A stretch of 64,000 nt of DNA from assembly GCF_004000865.1 (NCBI RefSeq), contig NZ_BIMB01000026.1:32057-96056 (forward strand), read 5' to 3'. Numbering within the stretch: the stretch's first letter is position 1; each line of letters opens with the position of its first letter. Shown here one piece after another: positions 1-7,959 of the stretch. Below the pieces are notes generated by a model. It was given only the letters and a program-made list of their open reading frames with translations. It was not told the DNA's origin and did no database searches. A program made the position numbers and the translations under genes. The DNA is from Paenibacillus elgii NBRC 100335 (GTDB lineage Bacteria > Bacillota > Bacilli > Paenibacillales > NBRC-103111).

Positions 1-732
1 GGGAGCCTCGAAAAACTCGGTCAAGATGTCCGCTTCCAGGATGCTTTCGGTTGCTCCGCTGCGGACTACTTCGCCTCTGCGCAGCAGCAGCGTATGGCTG
101 AAGGCGGGAACGATTTCTTCCGTATGGTGGGTGACGTAAATGAGCGTCGGCGACTGCTCCTGACAGCTCAGCTCCTGGATGCTGTCCAGCAGCTTTTCGC
201 GCGAGAACAGATCCAGCCCGTTGCAGGGCTCGTCCAGAATCAACAGGTGCGGGTCGGCCATCAGCGCCCGGGCGATCAACACCTTCTGCTTCTCTCCTTG
301 GGAGCAGGTCCGGAATTCCCGGTCCCACAGATGCGTGCAGCCCAGCGTGCGCATCAGCGCCTGCGCCCGGTCCAGATCTTCATCGGACAGCCGCTCGTAC
401 AAGCCGATGGTCGCGTATTTGCCGCTGATGACCACATACTGGGCTTTGTCGGTGGCGTACAGCTTCTCCTGCAGCGAGGAGCTTACCCAGCCGATGGAAC
501 GGCGCAGCTCGCGCAAATCGACTTCCCCGAACCGGTGGCCGAGCACGGACACCGACCCTGTCGTCGGCCAGAGATAGCCGTTAATCATGTTCAGCAGCGT
601 TGTTTTTCCCGATCCGTTTAGGCCCAGCAGCGCCCAATGCTCTTTGGGACGCACGGTCCAGCTGACATTGTGCAGCAAATAGTTGTGTCCGTTTTTCCAA
701 GTTACATCCTGAATGTCAATGACGTGTTCCAT
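1..732 (-). CDS. ABC transporter ATP-binding protein, YlmA-like (3' end outside window)
   Basis: The frame is open from an ATG at 732 (minus) to the window edge, 244 codons with no stop, so the C-terminus lies outside. The protein starts MEHVIDIQDVTW. It carries a Walker A (GLNGSGKTT, about residues 36-44), a signature-like CSQGEKQ (about residue 145), a Walker B ending LLILDEP, and the H-loop in YVTHHTEE. The family is a soluble nucleotide-binding subunit that energises a separate membrane permease. The ATPase with its isolated CSQGEKQ signature resembles YlmA/molybdate-type ATPases, but the substrate cannot be read from the sequence. No permease is visible on this side of the edge. The start is preceded by a purine-rich AAAGAGG sequence on the minus strand. 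Confidence 0.85.
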   Translation of the reverse strand, partial: MEHVIDIQDVTWKNGHNYLLHNVSWTVRPKEHWALLGLNGSGKTTLLNMINGYLWPTTGSVSVLGHRFGEVDLRELRRSIGWVSSSLQEKLYATDKAQYVVISGKYATIGLYERLSDEDLDRAQALMRTLGCTHLWDREFRTCSQGEKQKVLIARALMADPHLLILDEPCNGLDLFSREKLLDSIQELSCQEQSPTLIYVTHHTEEIVPAFSHTLLLRRGEVVRSGATESILEADILTEFFEAP

Positions 733-957
733 AAGCTGACCTCTTTCCTTTGTTCACGATTGTCTATTTCCTCATCATAAAACATGGACGAAGCCGTGTC
801 GATGCGAAAAGTGCTCATCCCGAAGAGCAATTTTTGCTACATTTCATTTTTTATGTGATAGCGGTTACAAACCAGTAATATACATATGAAGTAGGTTATT
901 TACACTTCCCTTTGACCGATGTACTATTATGGATATAGGCAGGGAGGAGAATTTTAT

Positions 958-2181
958 ATGGTAACGACCATTCAAAGTATGAGAACGGTAGTTGAGAATG
1001 AGTTGCAGCACCACGGGTACACTCCTTCGCAATTCAGCGAACTTGCAGGAATCCGTATTGAGCAGCTGGATTACCCCCGGTCCGTCACCATAGACCAGCT
1101 CGACAAGATAGCATCCGTACTGGGCCACGGCCCCGGTTGGCTTTACGAATTGTACTTAGGCCAATGTTTCTTGAACGATAAGCTAACCTGTTCGCAGCAA
1201 TTTTCCTTAGCGGAGAGCTTGTTTGAGCAAGGAAAGAAAAAAGAAGCTATTCCGCTTTACCGCCAAATTGTCGATAAAGGAAATACAGAGGATCCGCAGT
1301 ATGTCATGAGTCAATTCCGGTTGTTTCAATCGCTCATCGGAACCGGGGTGGAAGAAAACAGAGAAGCCGTGTTTCGTTTTGAAACCCATTACAAACATCT
1401 GCCGGAGGATGTCCGCCTGGATGCACTTTTGCAGATGGCCAACGTTTATTACACCTTCGAAAGATGGGACAAAGTCGGACAGTATGCCGACGAACTCAGA
1501 GAGCTGGCAACTGCGATCTACGAAAAGCTGATACATAATGAGCTATATAGGCCGCTGCAGACGGAACGGCATTTAGTCGTGTACTACGGTCAAGGCTGTC
1601 TGATGAAAGGGGTGGCTCTAACCAAACTGGAACAATACGAAGAGGCCAAGCGCTGCGTACAGGAGTATTCCGATCTTTCATGGTTCCACGGTCTTGACGA
1701 GGTCGGTAAAAAGGAGGTTGAGAAATTCCGGATATGGGGGAAAGGAAACAGGCTCATTCTCGAATTGAATACGGGAAATCTCAAAGTGCTGCCCGAATTA
1801 TCCGCCTATCTGGACGAATACCCGAATCAAATCCTTCCCAGTTTATCGGTCGTCATGAAAGCCGCAAACCGGTACCATTTTTCCGTTGACGCGGTCCTTG
1901 CCAAATTCGAAAAGAGAATCCCGACCGTCGGGACGATCTGCGATCACATCAATGGCACGCAGCTTTTCCACTTTTGGTATGAGAAGGTCATTTACAGCTT
2001 CAAAAGGGGAGGGAAGCACCAAGCGTTAAATGAATTGATTCACGCCTTGGGTCTGGCCCAAAAATTGCGTTATTATTCGGGGTTCGAGAAATGCGTTTCT
2101 TTGTTCTGGAAGTACGTTGACCATGCGACAGAACAGCAGAAGAAGGAATATGAGAAAATTTTGGAGGGAGTGTCCGCTTGA
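958..2181 (+). CDS. HTH-TPR peptide receptor, AimR/AloR-like (RRNPP-type)
   Basis: This 407-residue protein has an N-terminal helix-turn-helix (about residues 22-55, with SQFSELAGIRIEQL and a following recognition region). The rest is a long all-alpha array of degenerate tetratricopeptide-type helical pairs. That is the architecture of RRNPP peptide-pheromone receptors, especially AimR and the AimR-like receptors known from Paenibacillus. An upstream in-frame ATG at 919 exists, but the ATG at 958 has an AGGGAGGAG site 8 nt upstream and is preferred. The stop TGA (2179-2181) overlaps by one base the ATG of a small secreted peptide gene, the usual receptor/pro-peptide arrangement. Family assignment is from architecture and context, and no peptide-binding residue was checked. 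A Rap-type or generic XRE-TPR regulator is the alternative. Confidence 0.75.
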   Translation: MVTTIQSMRTVVENELQHHGYTPSQFSELAGIRIEQLDYPRSVTIDQLDKIASVLGHGPGWLYELYLGQCFLNDKLTCSQQFSLAESLFEQGKKKEAIPLYRQIVDKGNTEDPQYVMSQFRLFQSLIGTGVEENREAVFRFETHYKHLPEDVRLDALLQMANVYYTFERWDKVGQYADELRELATAIYEKLIHNELYRPLQTERHLVVYYGQGCLMKGVALTKLEQYEEAKRCVQEYSDLSWFHGLDEVGKKEVEKFRIWGKGNRLILELNTGNLKVLPELSAYLDEYPNQILPSLSVVMKAANRYHFSVDAVLAKFEKRIPTVGTICDHINGTQLFHFWYEKVIYSFKRGGKHQALNELIHALGLAQKLRYYSGFEKCVSLFWKYVDHATEQQKKEYEKILEGVSA

Positions 2182-2309
2182 TGAAAAAAATGATGGTGCT
2201 TCTGACTTTGGGCTTCATTTTCTTGAACGGCCTGTCCGTATCGTATCAACCGCCGGCTAACGATCCGGTAAAAATGGAGTACTTTCACGATAACGGTGTA
2301 GGAGGTTAA
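2181..2309 (+). CDS. small exported pro-peptide, candidate quorum-sensing signal (AloP-like)
   Basis: This is a 42-codon ORF starting ATG (2181-2183), translationally coupled to the receptor stop codon. The N-terminus MKKMMVLLTLGFIFLNGLSV has a basic start and a hydrophobic core, a classical export signal. It is followed by a short polar linker with PPANDP and a C-terminus ending in HDNGVGG. In RRNPP systems the active oligopeptide is usually the C-terminal 5-8 residues after export and protease trimming. The last six residues here, DNGVGG, share an xxGxGG pattern with the SHGRGG-type peptide I recall for Paenibacillus Alo systems (from memory). It is too short for routine gene callers. A strong hairpin terminator follows immediately, closing a two-gene unit. 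Peptide identity is inference. Confidence 0.72.
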   Translation: MKKMMVLLTLGFIFLNGLSVSYQPPANDPVKMEYFHDNGVGG

Positions 2310-2322
2310 CATCGGATCTCAA

Positions 2323-2363
2323 GGAGTCCCGGCCGGTTCATGGAACCGGTCAGGGGCTCTTTT
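2323..2363 (+). terminator. intrinsic terminator after the receptor/peptide pair
   Basis: The arms AGTCCC-GGCCGGTTC (from 2325) and GAACCGGTC-AGGGGCT (to about 2358) pair around an ATG loop and are followed by CTCTTTT. It ends the two-gene transcript before the aminopeptidase promoter. Confidence 0.8.
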
Positions 2364-2394
2364 GGTTTGACCGGATCTGAGCCTGGGAGTACGC

Positions 2395-2423
2395 TTGGTT
2401 CGCCTCCCGACTTCTAGTATAAT
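2395..2423 (+). promoter_or_regulatory. sigma-A type promoter for the M29 aminopeptidase
   Basis: TTGGTT at 2395-2400, a 17-bp spacer, and a consensus TATAAT at 2418-2423. The gene start at 2462 follows with a short leader and an AGGAG site. Confidence 0.75.
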
Positions 2424-2461
2424 GGTACGGGTAACCAATCGATAGGACAGGAGACAGGGAC

Positions 2462-3697
2462 ATGGAAGCTTTTGACCGAAGTCTGGAAAAATACGCGGAG
2501 CTTGTCGTCCGGGTCGGAGCGAACGTTCAGCCCGGACAAGTGCTTCACATCGAATCGCCGCTGGAAGCTGCGCCGTTCACCCGTAAAGTCGTGCAAAAGG
2601 CATACGAAGCGGGAGCGAAATACGTGCAGGTTCAATGGGATGACGAGGAAGTGACGAGAAACCGGTTCTTATATGCGCCTGACGAGTCGTTCGACTACTA
2701 CCCGCAGTGGATGCCGGCGATGATGGAGCAGCTGGCGGAGAACGGCGGGGCGTTGATCAACATCAAAGTGCCTGACCCGGAGTTGTACAAGGGCATCGAT
2801 TCGGACAAAGTAACGCGGGCAACCAAAGCGGCAGCCGTGGCGAGAGAGACATTCCAAAGCTACGTGCGCAACAAAAAGTTCAGCTGGTGTCTCGTGAAAG
2901 CGCCGACGCGCGCCTGGGCGGCCAAGGTGTTCCCCGAGCTTCCGGAGGAAGAGCGCGTCCGGGTGATGTGGGATACGATCTTCAAAATGAACCGGGTCGA
3001 CGCGGATGATCCCGTGGCGGCTTGGAAAGAGCACATCGGCCAGTTGAAGCAGGTCAAGGAGAGGCTCAACGAGAAAAAGTACAAGAAGCTGCATTACCGG
3101 GCTCCCGGTACCGACTTGTCGGTCGAACTGCCCGAAGGGCATATTTGGCACGGCGGCGGGACGACGGATGATCAAGGCGTTTATTTCGTAGCCAACATGC
3201 CGACGGAGGAAGTGTACACGATGCCGCTGCGGACGGGCGTGAACGGAACGGTGACGAGCACGAAGCCGTTAAACTTGAACGGCCGGCTGGTCGACAAGTT
3301 CTCGCTCACGTTCGAAGGCGGCAAAGTGGTCAGCTATACGGCCGAGGTTGGGCTGGAATATTTGGACGCCCTGCTGAAGACGGACGAAGGGGCGAAATAT
3401 TTGGGGGAAGTGGCGCTCGTGCCGCACCATTCTCCGATTTCGAACCTGAACCGCGTGTTTTACAATACCGGTATTGACGAGAACGCATCCTGCCATTTCG
3501 CGGTCGGCAGCGCCTACCCGTTTACGATCGAAAATGGAACGAAGATGTCCAAGGAGGAGCTGCTGGCCAAGGGCGCGAACGTCAGCCTGACGCACGTCGA
3601 CTTTATGGTCGGCTCGGCGGAGCTGGATATCGACGGCGAGCTGCCGGACGGTACCCGCGAGCCGGTGTTCCGCCAAGGCAACTGGGCGATCGGGTAA
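2462..3697 (+). CDS. M29 family aminopeptidase (AmpS/PepS-type)
   Basis: This 411-residue cytosolic metallo-exopeptidase removes N-terminal residues from peptides. The M29 hallmarks are all present: the Glu of NMPTEEVYTMP, the Glu of YLGEVALVPHHSPIS, the NTGIDENASCHFAVG block containing a ligand His, and the C-terminal THVDFMVG block supplying the last His and Asp of a two-metal centre. The length matches the usual 400-415 residues. The start at 2462 has an AGGAG site. The gene is monocistronic, with its own promoter (2395-2423) and terminator (3731-3762). It complements the peptide-degrading block downstream. Confidence 0.93.
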   Translation: MEAFDRSLEKYAELVVRVGANVQPGQVLHIESPLEAAPFTRKVVQKAYEAGAKYVQVQWDDEEVTRNRFLYAPDESFDYYPQWMPAMMEQLAENGGALINIKVPDPELYKGIDSDKVTRATKAAAVARETFQSYVRNKKFSWCLVKAPTRAWAAKVFPELPEEERVRVMWDTIFKMNRVDADDPVAAWKEHIGQLKQVKERLNEKKYKKLHYRAPGTDLSVELPEGHIWHGGGTTDDQGVYFVANMPTEEVYTMPLRTGVNGTVTSTKPLNLNGRLVDKFSLTFEGGKVVSYTAEVGLEYLDALLKTDEGAKYLGEVALVPHHSPISNLNRVFYNTGIDENASCHFAVGSAYPFTIENGTKMSKEELLAKGANVSLTHVDFMVGSAELDIDGELPDGTREPVFRQGNWAIG

Positions 3698-3730
3698 TAC
3701 CGCTCACCCCTTGCTCGTTTGAACAAAGGA

Positions 3731-3762
3731 CCGCCCGACTTGCCCGAGTCGGGCGGTTTTTT
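3731..3762 (+). terminator. intrinsic terminator
   Basis: CCGCCCGACT (3731-3740) pairs with AGTCGGGCGG (3747-3756), followed by six T. It separates the aminopeptidase from the convergent LysR gene, whose stop is at 3768. Confidence 0.9.
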
Positions 3763-3767
3763 ATTCG

Positions 3768-4661
3768 TTACTCCGGTTGCGCATGGTGCTGGCATAAAAA
3801 TCCGATAAACTGCTCCATGATCTGGTTCAGCGACATATCCTTCAAATAAATCAGCTCGAAATTGCGATTCAATTGCGGCAGTCCGGCGACTTCCACCTCA
3901 CGGAACTCGTCCCGCTCCAGATCGTGGAGGATCGAGAAGCGCGGCAGAAACGCGATGCCCAGCCTTTGCTTGACCATCCGCTTGACCACCTCGATGTTAT
4001 CCGCCTCCATGACCACGTGCCGGTCCAGCCGGTAGTGGCTGAACGCTCCATTAATCAGCGTCCAATCGAGCGAGCCGCGATTGAACAAAATGAGCCGCTC
4101 CTTGGCGACATCCTCGATCGTCACCTGCTTGCGGTCGTGAAACGGATGACCCGGGTAAACCGCCAGCAGCATATCGTCCTTCAGGATCGGAATACGCCGG
4201 ATCTGTGGATGATTGACGGCGCGGGCGATCCCGAAGGATACTTCATGATTCAACACCATATCGAGCACCTGATGCGAATGCCCGGTCAAAAGCGTCAGCT
4301 TCACCTTCGGGTAAAGCGTCTGGAATTGCTCCACGAGCTGAGGCAGCAGATAAAAGGCCGCTCCGAATACGGAAGCGACGGACAGCTCGCCTTCCAACTT
4401 CCCATGAATCCGCTGGATCGCCTGCTGCCCGTCCTGAAGCGATTGCAGCATGTTTTTCGCGTAGGGAAGGAAGCTTTCGCCTTCCTCCGTCAAGGCGATG
4501 GCATGGCCGGTCCGTTGAAACAGCCTGCAGTTCAAGTCGGCTTCGAGCGCTTTGATCCTCTGGCTGACTGTAGGCTGGGACAAATACAGCAGGTTGGCCG
4601 CTTTGCTGAAGCTTCCACTCAGAGCCACCATGACAAAACATTCAACATGATCCGTATTCAT
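3768..4661 (-). CDS. LysR-family transcriptional regulator
   Basis: This 297-residue protein has the N-terminal winged HTH of LysR regulators (SGSFSKAANLLYLSQPTVSQRIKALE, about residues 15-40) and a periplasmic-binding-protein-like effector domain (about residues 90-290). The ATG at 4661 has GGGAGG upstream. It is divergent from the D-amino acid aminotransferase operon across a 124-bp gap, the standard position for a LysR activator of the adjacent operon. The likely effector is therefore a peptide or amino acid intermediate (inference). Confidence 0.92.
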   Translation of the reverse strand: MNTDHVECFVMVALSGSFSKAANLLYLSQPTVSQRIKALEADLNCRLFQRTGHAIALTEEGESFLPYAKNMLQSLQDGQQAIQRIHGKLEGELSVASVFGAAFYLLPQLVEQFQTLYPKVKLTLLTGHSHQVLDMVLNHEVSFGIARAVNHPQIRRIPILKDDMLLAVYPGHPFHDRKQVTIEDVAKERLILFNRGSLDWTLINGAFSHYRLDRHVVMEADNIEVVKRMVKQRLGIAFLPRFSILHDLERDEFREVEVAGLPQLNRNFELIYLKDMSLNQIMEQFIGFLCQHHAQPE

Positions 4662-4785
4662 AAAATGCCTCCCATCCTCGTATTATATTTTCTTATACCC
4701 GTTATGTCATTATCCTATTGGACCGGCCTGCGGAAATCGATTAGTTTGTTAATAACATGGGAAATGAACAGGGAGGGGCTGCATC

Positions 4786-5628
4786 ATGGCTTTGGCTTAT
4801 TTTAACGGGAGCTTTATCCAGTCGGACGAACCGGCCGTTCCGATCGACGAACGGGGACATCAATTCGGGGACGGCGTATATGAGGTGATCCGGATTTATA
4901 AGGGGCGGCCTTTTATGCTCGACGAGCATTTGGACCGGTTGTTCAAGAGCGCCGCAGCGATCCGTTTGGAGATTGGGCACGACAGCGAGTCGCTGAAGCG
5001 GGTGATCGGCGAATTGACGCAAAAAAGCGGGCTGTCGGATCTCGATCTGTATGTGCAGGCGACCCGCGGCATCGCTCCCCGCAATCATTTGTTTCCGGCC
5101 TGCCCGGCGTCCGTATCGATGACGGCGAAGCCGTTTCGGGAAATACCGGCCGAGGCAAGGGCAATCGGTGTCAGCGTTATGCTGCATCCGGACGAGCGCT
5201 GGCTGAACTGCTGGATCAAGTCGCTCAACCTGTTGCCTAACATTTTAGCCAAGCAAGCCGCGTCCGAACGCGGATGTCTGGAAGCGATTCTCGTACGGGA
5301 CGGGGTTGTGACGGAAGGAACAAGCTCCAACGTATACCTGGTCAAAGATGGAGCGATCCGGACGGCGCCGCTGTCCAATCAGATTTTGGCGGGCATTACG
5401 AGAATGGCGGTGCAGCGGATCGCGCACGAGCTGCGCATCCCGTTCGTCGAACAATCGTTTACGCCGGAGGAGCTGCGGCAGGCGGATGAAGCGTTCATCA
5501 CCAGTACGACGACGGAAGTGATGCCGGTCGTCCGTTTCGAGGACGGAAGCCTGATCCGGGACAGTAAGCCCGGACCGGTCGCGCGGGCGCTGTACGAACG
5601 GTTCCGTACGATAACGGGACAGGACTAG
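4786..5628 (+). CDS. dat: D-amino acid aminotransferase
   Basis: This 280-residue PLP fold-type IV enzyme interconverts D-amino acids with 2-oxo acids, typically D-Ala plus 2-oxoglutarate to pyruvate plus D-Glu. The catalytic Lys145 lies in CWIKSLNLLPN, exactly the position of the Schiff-base lysine in Bacillus D-AAT. The carboxylate-binding RGIAPRNH segment (R99/H101 region) separates it from branched-chain aminotransferases. GTSSNVYLV and ITSTTTEVMPV complete the family signature. It is first in an operon with gaps of 18, 30 and 15 nt to the following three genes. Its start follows an AGGGAGGGG site. Catabolic use of D-amino acids released by the neighbours is the likely role. Confidence 0.92.
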   Translation: MALAYFNGSFIQSDEPAVPIDERGHQFGDGVYEVIRIYKGRPFMLDEHLDRLFKSAAAIRLEIGHDSESLKRVIGELTQKSGLSDLDLYVQATRGIAPRNHLFPACPASVSMTAKPFREIPAEARAIGVSVMLHPDERWLNCWIKSLNLLPNILAKQAASERGCLEAILVRDGVVTEGTSSNVYLVKDGAIRTAPLSNQILAGITRMAVQRIAHELRIPFVEQSFTPEELRQADEAFITSTTTEVMPVVRFEDGSLIRDSKPGPVARALYERFRTITGQD

Positions 5629-5646
5629 GAAAGGTTGGAGCAAAAA

Positions 5647-6585
5647 ATGGGGAAAAACATGGAAATCATCGACTTTCATTGCGATGTGCTGTATAAGTTC
5701 TGGAAAAGCGGCGGGGAGCTGTCGTACGGCAGCTCGGAGGAGCTGGCGACGAATAAAACAAGGCTTCAGCAAGGCGGCGTGAAGGCCCAGTGCTTTGCCG
5801 TCTTCGTTCCGCCTCACCTCAAGGCGGAACAGAAGTTTCAAGCGGCGCTGGATCAGATTCATTATTTTTACGACGAGGTGCTCGGGAAGCATCCGGAAAT
5901 GAAGCAGATTCGAGACTGGGCCGATTTCGACGCGCTCGAACCGGGGCAGATTGGAGCCATGCTGACGCTGGAAGGCGTCGATCCTATCGGCAACGACCTG
6001 CGCCAGCTGAACATTTTATACCAGCTTGGCGTGCGTGCGGTCGGCTTGACCTGGAACTACGCGAACCTCGCGGCCGATGGCGTGCTGGAGCCACGCGGCG
6101 CGGGGTTGACCTCGTTCGGCCGGGACATTGTGCGCTTCAATAACGAGCACCGGCTGCTTACCGATGTCGCTCATCTATGCGAGCGGGCGTTCTGGGATGT
6201 GGTTGAGCTGGCAGATTATCCGATGGCGAGCCACGCCAACGCGCGGGCGGTTTGCGATCACCCGCGCAATTTAACGGACGAACAGGCCAAGGCGCTGTTT
6301 GCCAAGGGCGGGACGCTTCACGTCATTTATTGCCCTGCCTTTGTGAAGCGGGTAAGGCATGTAACGATCGCCGATTTATTAAAGCATATCGATCATTTGT
6401 GCGCGCTCGGCGGCGTGCGGCATATCGGGCTCGGTTCGGATTTTGACGGCATTTCCGAGTTTGTCGCAGACTTGGAGCACGCGGGCAAAAGCCAGAACTT
6501 GATCAACGAGCTGCTAAAATATTATAAGGAAGAAGAAGTGCGCGGATTTGCCGCCGAGAACTTTTTGCGCAACCGTCCGAAGTAA
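5647..6585 (+). CDS. membrane dipeptidase, M19 (renal dipeptidase family)
   Basis: This roughly 312-residue zinc dipeptidase hydrolyses dipeptides, often those with a C-terminal D-residue. M19 motifs seen: DFHCDVLYKF at the N-terminus (first metal ligands), the bridging Glu in TLEGVDPIG, VGLTWNYAN, DVAHL, a ligand His in MASHANARAVCDHPRNLTD, and GLGSDFDGI at the C-terminus. An in-frame TTG at 5635 lies within the ribosome-binding region, so ATG 5647 (AAGGTTGGAG just upstream) is preferred, with ATG 5659 as a second choice. It follows dat by 18 nt and should supply D-amino acids to it. Confidence 0.92.
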   Translation: MGKNMEIIDFHCDVLYKFWKSGGELSYGSSEELATNKTRLQQGGVKAQCFAVFVPPHLKAEQKFQAALDQIHYFYDEVLGKHPEMKQIRDWADFDALEPGQIGAMLTLEGVDPIGNDLRQLNILYQLGVRAVGLTWNYANLAADGVLEPRGAGLTSFGRDIVRFNNEHRLLTDVAHLCERAFWDVVELADYPMASHANARAVCDHPRNLTDEQAKALFAKGGTLHVIYCPAFVKRVRHVTIADLLKHIDHLCALGGVRHIGLGSDFDGISEFVADLEHAGKSQNLINELLKYYKEEEVRGFAAENFLRNRPK

Positions 6586-6615
6586 GCGGACCGTGCAGTC
6601 TATGGAGGTGCTATC

Positions 6616-7944
6616 ATGACCGGCAACTGGTCCGAATTCGAAGCCTATGTGAAGGCGATGATGGAGAAAGAAGCGATCCCCGGGGCGGCCGTGGCCGTCT
6701 CGCTGCGCGGGAAGACCGTCTATCAGCAGGGGTTCGGCGTAAGAAATATGGAAACGGGTGAGCCGGTTACCCCGGATACGGTGTTCGGCATCGCGTCGGT
6801 TACCAAATCGTTCACGGCCTTAGCCATCATGCAGCTTACGGAGGAAGGAAAGCTTGCGTTGGATGATCCCGTTACGAAGCACCTTCCCGAGTTCAAGCTG
6901 CGCACTTCCGGCGGAGTGCGGAGCGACGGTATCAAAGTGCGGCACTTGCTTTCCCACACGGCGGGCGTCCCGCCCATGCGCCGCCGGGAGGAGCTTCGGC
7001 GGTTCGCCGAACACCTCGACTATTTGGCGTGCGAAGAGATTGAGCTTTTGGGAGCGCCGGGGGACTATTTCAGCTACTGCAACGACACGTTTCTGCTGCT
7101 CGGGGCAATCATCGAACGGCTGACGGGCCGCCCGTTCCGAACGGCGATCACGGAGCGGATTTTGGAGCCGCTGCAGATGCGGCGGTCGACGTTCAGCTTG
7201 GATGAGCTGGCTGCTTGGGATAATGTCTCCGTGCCGTATGTGAAGCGGGGCGGTACACAGACGCTGGACGTGGTACCGTGGCCTAAGCTGGGGAACTACG
7301 AAGCGGGCGGCGGCATCCGGTCGACGGTGCGCGATCTGCTGAAGTACGGGCAAATGTATGTGGGTGATGCCCCGACTTCGAACGGCGGCCCCGTGGTGCG
7401 AAGCGAGAGCTTGAGGCAGATGTGGGAACCGATTCACCGGATCGGAAGAAATGTGTTCTACGGCTGCGCGCTGCGGGTGATCCCCGATTACTCTGGCGTT
7501 ACGCTTGTCGAGCACGGAGGTGGTCAGCCCGGGGTGTCGTCGTATTTTGGCTTCGTGCCCGAACGCGGGCTTGTAGCCGCCGTCTTGACGAACGTGGCGA
7601 ACGTGCCCGCAAACGAGCTGTGGTTGGCGGCGGTCAATACGGCGCTCGGCTTCCCCTTGGAGCAAAAGAGCAATGTGGAGCCGACGTACGAGGCCTCCCC
7701 GGAGGAACTGCGGCGTCTGACCGGCGCTTACCGGTCCGCCGAGGGTGGCAGCGTCGACATCGTCCTCGACGGGAACTTGCCCGTCGCTGAAATTGACGGC
7801 AAAGCCTTCGCGCTGCGGGCTAGCGACGACCGTACGCTTGTCATCGCAGACAGCGGGTATCCGATCCGGTTCTTCTTCAAGGATGAGCCGCAGGCTTGGG
7901 CGGCCTTCTACGGCTCCCGCATGCTGCGTCGCGTAAACGAATAG
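6616..7944 (+). CDS. serine hydrolase, class C beta-lactamase/DD-peptidase fold
   Basis: This 442-residue protein has the three active-site motifs of the family: SVTK (SxxK, nucleophile Ser about residue 61), YCN (YxN, in FSYCNDTF) and HGG (in VEHGGGQPG). No signal peptide is visible, so it is probably cytoplasmic. That fits peptide or ester hydrolysis (D-aminopeptidase or esterase type) rather than cell-wall work. The C-terminal 100 residues (after about 345) form the small beta domain often appended to D-aminopeptidases. It is third in the dat operon, starting 30 nt after the dipeptidase with TGGAGGTG upstream. Substrate is inference from context. Confidence 0.85.
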   Translation: MTGNWSEFEAYVKAMMEKEAIPGAAVAVSLRGKTVYQQGFGVRNMETGEPVTPDTVFGIASVTKSFTALAIMQLTEEGKLALDDPVTKHLPEFKLRTSGGVRSDGIKVRHLLSHTAGVPPMRRREELRRFAEHLDYLACEEIELLGAPGDYFSYCNDTFLLLGAIIERLTGRPFRTAITERILEPLQMRRSTFSLDELAAWDNVSVPYVKRGGTQTLDVVPWPKLGNYEAGGGIRSTVRDLLKYGQMYVGDAPTSNGGPVVRSESLRQMWEPIHRIGRNVFYGCALRVIPDYSGVTLVEHGGGQPGVSSYFGFVPERGLVAAVLTNVANVPANELWLAAVNTALGFPLEQKSNVEPTYEASPEELRRLTGAYRSAEGGSVDIVLDGNLPVAEIDGKAFALRASDDRTLVIADSGYPIRFFFKDEPQAWAAFYGSRMLRRVNE

Positions 7945-7959
7945 AGGGAGAATAGTTTA

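Noticed and set aside
919..957. Upstream ATG for the peptide receptor
   Set aside because: No ribosome-binding site, whereas ATG 958 has AGGGAGGAG at 8 nt.
3873..4805. 310-residue open frame on the plus strand
   Set aside because: Antisense to the LysR gene and overlapping the dat start; no recognisable domain.
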